Source: Gordius sp. MW1
Taxonomy: Eukaryota; Nematomorpha; Gordioida; Gordea; Gordiidae
Direction of reading: 5' to 3'
Assembly: GCA_964036665.1 (NCBI GenBank)
Contig: OZ038527.1
Span: 22,105,901-22,169,900 of the forward strand
Length of the DNA stretch: 64,000 nt
Part shown: positions 57,783-64,000 of the stretch, piece after piece
Layout of the letters: every line of letters starts with the position of its first letter
Position numbering within the stretch: position 1 is the first letter of the stretch
Notes under the pieces: model-generated
Database searches by the model: none
What the model was told of the DNA's origin: nothing
What the model saw: the letters and a program-made list of their open reading frames with translations, nothing else
Position numbers and translations under genes: made by a program

Positions 57783-58410
57783 GCTTGGGGTCAGTCTCCT
57801 TGCTAAGCTATTGTCAAGGACAATATTCAATGACAACATTTTACTGTGAATCAGGTGAAACTAATATTACCTATATGTTGTAAAAAACGTCTTAAATGAC
57901 TTGACTATTCCTCTAACTTAAAATTTAGCCCTCAAAAACGAAAGTGATAGCGAAAAGTGATTTATCGACTTCAACAAAGTGCACGAACCTACCTGTTTGA
58001 TTGGAAGCGTCTAACCAATTTTTCTCTAGCAATCGGGGTTGGATATGCTCCAAGCTAATTGACAAATTATTATTTTTAGCTAACTCTACTCTCTACAATT
58101 TCATTACTTGCCTTTCAAAACGCAATTCCCCATTTATATGCTCAAATGTTTAAAGATAGAAATGTTTTTACTGTTAAAATTAGAATTTTTTTCAAAAATT
58201 TAGGAATTCAAACATTGATACTTTTTTATCTTAGAAGATTAATTTTTTAAACTTAAGCATGTTAGCGTAGCTTTTTACGTAAATTGTATAGTTGATTACG
58301 TATTGTTTGGTTTTTGGTTTAATAGCCTAATTTGAATTTGTAAAATACTATTTCTAATCCTTTTACTTAGATAGGCAAAGTTGAAAGTTGCCCAAGGATG
58401 GTGTTACAAA

Positions 58411-58547
58411 CATAGGCGTAGGATTTTAATTAGGGGGTGGCAAAATGATAATGTTTTGAAATTTTAAATATATTTATTTTATAAAGAATTTTTGGATTAA
58501 GAAAAGGGTAGCCCCACTCTGCCTGCCTCCCCCTGACTACGCCTATA
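58411..58547. mobile_element. Diverged MITE, same family
   Basis: CATAGGCGTAGGATT to TGACTACGCCTATA, 137 bp. The ends are mutated but the body GGGGGTGGCAAAATGATAAT is diagnostic. Confidence 0.6.
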
Positions 58548-59309
58548 ATTACAAATAAAGACAGACACTCGATGCAATATAACTTTACTTAAAAATTCCT
58601 GAGCTTAATATAGTTTAATTTAATAATACAATCTTAGTGATTGTATAAAATAGAAATTACTCGATATTTTGAAATTAATTTATTTTTAATAAAATAAACT
58701 TGCCATAGAAATTTAAATTTGTTTTAAAGATGAATAAGCATTAGGTAATAATAAAATGATAAGGTACTCAATTATTAACGACAGATTATAAATTAAGTTA
58801 CTAAAAATGCTATTAATTAGTTTGTCCAGGTCTCTTCTTTGAATCTTATTGTTAAACCTAATATAAATATTTAACTTCTCATATTCGAATAATTAGACAC
58901 CTTCAATATCTAATTCAAAATTCTTATAAATTTTAAATGTTATAAATAAAATTATAAATTTAAAAAAAACATTCAAAAAACTGAAAAGTGTTTAATTTAA
59001 CCACAATCTACGTTTAAGTTCCAGTTTAGAGAAAGAGGATTATATTTGTCAACGCGCATGCTGTAATTAAATTTTACATCGTTTTAAGATGGTCCTTGAT
59101 TTCATAGGACAAGGAGCCATTAGTATGTCCTTCTTTTGTTGGACAAATTAAAAGTGAGGACATTTTTTAACTTGGCGACAGAATTTAATCTTCATTTGGT
59201 TCAATGCAATCAAGATAAAAATTTGATATTTTTGAGAAAAAAAGAGTTGTTATTTTTTTTACGATAGACAATTTTATTTATTAAGGTAAAAATGCATATC
59301 TTGTAAGGA

Positions 59310-59590
59310 TGAATGAAATAATGAAGAAAAGTTATATATTATAAATATTAGGAAAACATTCCGATACTGCTATTAAATTATTATATATTTACAAATATTA
59401 TTGCCGATATCTGTCTTTTAACTACAGATTCGCGATTATCATGAAATAGTAAAGAAATTTGTTGCACTTGCCCTAATTTTTTAAAATAATTTTAAAGGCT
59501 TGGGGGCCAAAGGTTGTCAGAGTGGTCGAGTTGACGCAATGGGCCTCTTGTAAAAGTAAATTTATTTCATAAACGCTACTATGATTTTGA
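59310..59590 (-). mobile_element. Second copy of the retrotransposon 3' end
   Basis: AGGAAAACATTCCGATACTG, GATTCGCGATTATCATGAAA and GGCTTGGGGGCCAAAGGTTG match 34340-34520 in the same orientation with many substitutions. No coding part is included, as expected for a severely 5'-truncated LINE copy. Confidence 0.65.
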
Positions 59591-60317
59591 GCCTTTTAGA
59601 CAATATAGCTTTATGCATGTTAAATCTACTATAGATCAGTGTTATTATAATAAAACTTAAGAAAATATTATAATAGTTAATATTTTTAAAATAAGATTTG
59701 TTTATCTAAGGCAGATTTTATTAAGTTGCTAGAAATAATGAAAGTTCTGAAATTCGGCGGAGGACAGCACAAATAAGCTTACATGATGTTATAACCATAG
59801 ACTACAGTTATAACTAATAACATCAAAAGTTGAGCTTCTTTGTTCTTAAAACATTTTCTATAATTTTTACCACCTGAAAATTTTTGTTGAAACTCCATAA
59901 TAATTAAATAATCAAAATTTTATAACAAAAAATAGATTTTAAGCGTTTCAAATTTACTTGTAAGGCGTTTAACTAGTTTCAAAAGTTTTCGGCCTGGCAT
60001 ATATTTCTTGACCTCCTAATTCATTTTATATGATTGTCAGTCCTTATTACACTCATTACGCTGTAAGTCTTGAAGAGAAACTATTATTAAGTCCTGCATA
60101 TAATTTTTTGCCTTATATAATTAAATTATATTTATATTTGCTTTAACGACCATCATTTAGACGACAACGAATATTAAAAAGGCCATGTATATGTGTTTCT
60201 TTGAATTAATGATTATTTTATCAATAAAAATGTATAGCCTTCATTATCCATTTGTGTGCATTACATGTAAATAAAATTAAACCTCTAATTTTACATATAA
60301 GAAATAGTCAATAAATG

Positions 60318-60462
60318 CATGGGCGTAGCCTGGATTTGAATCAGAGGGGGGGGCAAAATGATAATTTCTTAAAATTCTAGCCATAATTGTACTAAATTTT
60401 AATTTTGGATATAGAGGGGGGGGGCAGCCGTCCCACCCTGCCTCCCCCTAGCAACGCCCATG
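60318..60462. mobile_element. MITE, CATGGGCGTAGCC family
   Basis: CATGGGCGTAGCCTGG to AGCAACGCCCATG, 145 bp, with the family G-rich and C-rich tracts. Confidence 0.75.
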
Positions 60463-60751
60463 TGCAAATGTTAATATATATTAAATTAAATAAAGGCTAA
60501 AACCCATTATTATTCAGCTTCTCTCATATTAAATTATCGAAAAATTGGTGATAATCCTTTATTTGGGCATCAACCTTATGAGCTCGCGATTCCAAAAGGC
60601 ACGGTAAAAATGAGAGAAATAGGGATTAAGAACATTGACCTAAAAGCGATGGTAAATATACATCTCGATAATTTTGACCTATCTCCGGCCTACGATTTGA
60701 TATATTAATCAATCTAAACTGACCTGCACCCTGCCCTCTTTCATATGTTAT

Positions 60752-60885
60752 CATGGGCGTAACCAAGATTGGAACTAGAGGGGGGGGGGCAAAAATGATT
60801 TTAACGATAATTTTTTGAAAGAATTTTTGGAATCAAAGGGGGGGGGGACAGCCGCCCTTCCTTGCCTCCCCCTGGTTACGCCCTG
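60752..60885. mobile_element. MITE, same family, internally shortened
   Basis: CATGGGCGTAACCAAG to TGGTTACGCCCTG, 134 bp. Confidence 0.65.
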
Positions 60886-61463
60886 AAAATCATTTGTCTT
60901 TTTCATGGTATAATTGCATTGGTTTCATCTTAATCTATACAACATATATGATTTATGCCTTTTAGCTCGTTGGTGGGGTAATTGATTGAAACAAATGTCC
61001 GAATGTGATCATGGCACTAATATACCTAGTGGAATGATCGAACCATAACTGATAAATACTTTCGTTGAATATATTAACAGCAGGGAACACAGTCATTCAT
61101 ATGCACATTGAGTAGGTGGCCTTTGATCTAAAAAATGACAAAATCCCCAAAGATTGTAACGCTTAAGGAAGACGTTCTGGGGGTGCATTTATATATTTAT
61201 TATCATAGATGATAACCCTTTATTGCAACTAAGATGTTATAATATGTTTTATCTAATATATAGATTCAATGTGCTCTTTCTCCAATTTTCAATCATAAGT
61301 TGGCTAGCTGCTCGATGTGTATGTTATGAATATTTATAGCCCACGATGTGCAATTTCCCCAATAAACTTGTCCATATTTATCCATCTTTCTTGAAAAATT
61401 AAGCAGAAAAATGCTATTTTTGCTTTCGGAGTTACATATAAAATTTTTTTAAATAAATATAAA

Positions 61464-61997
61464 ATGATGTATTTTTGGTATTTCGCGTTAATATGGAACC
61501 TTGGTTTGACAGATGAAGTTTCAGAAACTGAAATTTTCCAAAGTTTTACCCTGGGTGCCATATTACCAAACAACGTTTTCATGAAGAGGGAATATCGTAG
61601 GGCTCTCAGTAATGTTATAAAAGAACATAACCAACAAGCATTTACCAAAATCATCCTTAAACGGATGAATGATCTGCCCAAATCAACTGAAAATCCTCTG
61701 TTTTCACATAATTACTTAAATAAATCTGCCAAAATTTCTAAGGAACTTTCACCGAGGTCTTTCAAGTACGAACTTAGAACTAAAGAAGTATATGTCACTG
61801 CTTGGGATCCTGAAGAAACGCTTAATTTAGTTTGTACCAAACTATTGCCAACCCAAGTTTCGGCCGTTTTATTCGTATCTAATGAAGCAATTTACACAAC
61901 CTCAGCTGCAGCTAGTACCGCTTACCTCTTTAAATGCTTAGCCGTATTCGGTATACCGGTTATTGCTTGGAATGGTGATAATTCCGATATTTTTCAA
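61464..61997 (+). CDS. Nmdar2: NMDA-type glutamate receptor subunit, first coding exon (partial)
   Basis: An ATG-initiated frame of 178 codons to the donor CAA|GTGAAA. Residues 1-17 are hydrophobic (MMYFWYFALIWNLGLTD), a likely signal peptide. The rest fits an amino-terminal (LIVBP-like) domain of an ionotropic glutamate receptor: FTLGAILPNNVFMKREYRRA, ALSNVIKEHNQQ, VSAVLFVSNEAIYTT and CLAVFGIPVIAWNGDNSDIF. The GIPVIAWNxDNS block recalls invertebrate NMDA receptor subunit 2 (GluN2-like). Ligand-binding, pore and cytoplasmic parts must be in later exons; I found none before 64000, so intron 1 exceeds 2 kb. The protein would form glycine- and glutamate-gated calcium channels at synapses. Translation past 61997 is intron. 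Subunit class is inferred from one motif. Confidence 0.65.
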
Positions 61998-62547
61998 GTG
62001 AAAATCCCTTTGATAGTATTGAAAATTTATGTTTTATCCCCTGATTTTTTCTGTTAAATTAATAAAAACCCAATATTATACCCATTGGCGCAGGGAGGGG
62101 GTGGCAGGGAGGTGCGGCAGCCCCCCTCTAAATCCAAAATATATTCAAAATTCAATTTAATTATGAGTAAAATTACTGAAAATCATCATTTAGCCATAGC
62201 TATGTTTTTTAGTTGAACAATTCTCAGGAACTTTATTAAGTTTTCTCCGGATGTTGATTTGAAAAAAATGGTTTATTAGTTTTAGTAAAATATTCTATTG
62301 CATTCTTAGTAAATGAAATATAATTTGCCGTTCACAAGTTGATTTTATTTAGAAGCTAGATCTGGTGCGGATAACTCTCGCTAGAATCTAACCTAGCTCT
62401 TTGAAAATACGCAATTTTTTATTATTTTTAAGAGAATTAAATAAAAATTGGCCAAGGAATTATGAATGTAGTTGATATAAACACATCCATGAATATTTAA
62501 TCGACGATGATAAGGTCACATTTAAAATGCTTTTTAATAGTGAGTAA

Positions 62548-62713
62548 CAAGGGCCGTAACCAACATAGGAATCAGAGGGGGGCGAAAAGGATTTAAGGAG
62601 GGGCAAAATCCTTTAATCCTGTTAGCCATAATTTTATGAAATTTTAACCAACTTTTGGATTTGGAGGGGGCAGCCGCCCTTCCTGCCCCCCCCCCCCCCC
62701 CGCTACACCAATG
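62548..62713. mobile_element. MITE, same family, exact 8-bp duplication
   Basis: CAAGGGCCGTAACC to GCTACACCAATG, 166 bp, flanked by exact GTGAGTAA (62540-62547 and 62714-62721). A C run of about 15 lies near the right end. Ends have drifted from CATGGGCGTAGCC although the duplication is intact. Confidence 0.8.
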
Positions 62714-62931
62714 GTGAGTAAAATGCGCCCCTGGGGCATTTAAAGGTGGATTTTAAACCTTAATTGAAAATCTAAAGGAGATACCATTTTTCAAATTTAG
62801 AAATGTTATTAGGTCCGAACAACAAATATTTTTTGTTACCAACTGGGTTTAAAACGTTAAATTTTTAAGCAAAATATTTAAAACAATATATTATATGATT
62901 TTGGTATTTTGCAGACATTTAAATATCGGTC

Positions 62932-63059
62932 CAGGGGGGGGGGGGCAAAAATGATTAAGGGAGGTGCAAAGTAATAATTTAATGAAGTTTTAGACATATA
63001 TATCTTAATGAATTTATGGATTTAAAGGAGGCAGCCGCCACTCCTTGGCTACGTCCATG
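62932..63059. mobile_element. MITE, same family, left end decayed
   Basis: A GGTCCAGGGG start with a G run of about 13, right end TTGGCTACGTCCATG. Confidence 0.55.
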
Positions 63060-63474
63060 TTCCTGATTAAAGACCCTTCACGCCAGCCTTAAATCTAAAA
63101 TATGTTAAAGTATAGATAAAAAAGTTTTACTAGATAAAACCTCCATTAAAATATTTTTTCCTATTATATTTATTTTATTCGAAATTAATTTATAAATTTC
63201 ACAATAAAATAAATTATTAGAAACATTTCGACTAATTTGACAGCATTCCTCATATTTGTAAATAAAAAAACATCGAAACTCTATTGGATTTTAAAATTAC
63301 CCTAGTAATTTTCGGCTTAATACAGAAAATTTTTATGTGGCCATGTATAATAGTTAATCAATAAGCAAACTATTTTAAAAAATTAAGCAATATATCATTT
63401 TTTTACGCAACTTATAATTTTGATTATCGCCTTTAAAAGTTATTTCCCCAACTTACAAATATTTAATAATGTTT

Positions 63475-63625
63475 CATTCCCCCCCCCCCCCCCCCCCCCT
63501 AATTTACAAAAAAAAATTTCAATGCAAAAACTTTGAAAAATTAAAAAAATTTATGTTTTGCCCCCCTCTAATTGAACTTTTGAACGTTTTGCCCTCCCCT
63601 AATCCAAAACCTGACTACGCCCATG
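63475..63625. mobile_element. MITE, subfamily B, left end replaced by a C run
   Basis: The body has the subfamily B signature (CAATGCAAAAACTTTG, TTTATGTTTTGCCCC) and right end CTGACTACGCCCATG. The left terminus is reduced to CATT followed by about 21 consecutive C. Confidence 0.65.
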
Positions 63626-64000
63626 GACATATATATTTCATATATGTGTTGATGATTAAAGAAAACGCATTTGTATTAAATTATTTGTCGTGCTTAGAAA
63701 ATATTAATTGGTTAATATCACAAAACTTATTTTTTTAATTAAAATTACATTTTTTCCAATCAAAGTAATATTGATTTTTTAATTAGTTACCCTGAAAACA
63801 TGAATTAGTCCTGAAATAGGGGAAACGTTTTTGAATCTTTTACATATATAAAGCTCTTATACGATTTATTTCTTATTAAAAGAAAAGCAATTTTCATACT
63901 TTTCCATATTAATTCTCTCTTTTCATTAATCCCCTAAGGAAATAAGTTTGGTAATAAGTTTCATCAAGATCCTTATAAAAACTTTAAATTGTTCAGTAGA

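Larger units (their letters stand above)
61998..64000 (+). other. First intron of the NMDA receptor gene, filled with MITEs
   Basis: No second coding exon was recognised. The interval contains a partial MITE near 62082-62160 and copies at 62548, 62932 and 63475. The remainder is AT-rich. Confidence 0.45.

Noticed and set aside
61334..61681. A 115-codon minus-strand frame
   Set aside because: It overlaps the opposite strand of the NMDA receptor exon and has no domain features.

Overview
This is a window of nuclear DNA from an AT-rich invertebrate animal. It contains spliced metazoan genes (peptide O-xylosyltransferase with a WSC domain, phosphomannomutase, an NMDA-type glutamate receptor subunit, a NOL7-like nucleolar protein, a promethin-like lipid-droplet protein and a TSSK-like kinase). 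There are no bacterial operons. Intergenic DNA is dominated by transposon debris. The WSC-xylosyltransferase fusion and the Nmdar2-like receptor favour a protostome, but I cannot name the species. Minimal introns are only 33-46 nt in several genes, while one intron is 5.8 kb and full of transposons.

Layout. 1-1 kb: last two exons of an unidentified plus-strand gene. 2.0-5.2 kb: a three-level transposon nest (RTE-like LINE containing a hAT-type element containing a second hAT-type element with a lone BED finger). 6.2-7.7 kb: an unidentified, possibly broken membrane-protein gene. 8.6-26.6 kb: the peptide O-xylosyltransferase gene (13 exons recovered, all splice phases consistent). Its introns hold a 1.5-1.7 kb inverted repeat flanking exons 9-10, and a TTAA-flanked transposon present as an inverted duplication followed by a further long palindrome. 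27.3-30.6 kb: repeats and MITEs. 31.1-33.0 kb: intronless TSSK-like pseudokinase. 34.3-36.0 kb: decayed non-LTR retrotransposon. 38.0-38.7 kb: NOL7-like gene. 39-45.6 kb: hAT elements and MITEs. 45.9-48.4 kb: promethin/LDAF1-like gene (plus) converging on the phosphomannomutase gene (minus, 8 exons, complete). 55.2-55.8 kb: a small two-exon unknown protein with a PPxY motif. 56-64 kb: a dense field of ~165-bp MITEs, with the first coding exon of an NMDA receptor subunit at 61.5 kb.

The genes do not form one pathway. Xylosyltransferase (proteoglycan initiation) and phosphomannomutase (mannose activation for N-glycans and GPI) both serve glycosylation, but their proximity is probably chance. 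The most striking structures are the long inverted repeats in the xylosyltransferase introns, the nested transposons with exact target-site duplications, and a burst of more than fifteen hAT-type MITEs sharing the CATGGGCGTAGCC terminus. All gene models come from reading splice sites and comparing with remembered protein families; none was checked by search or transcript data.
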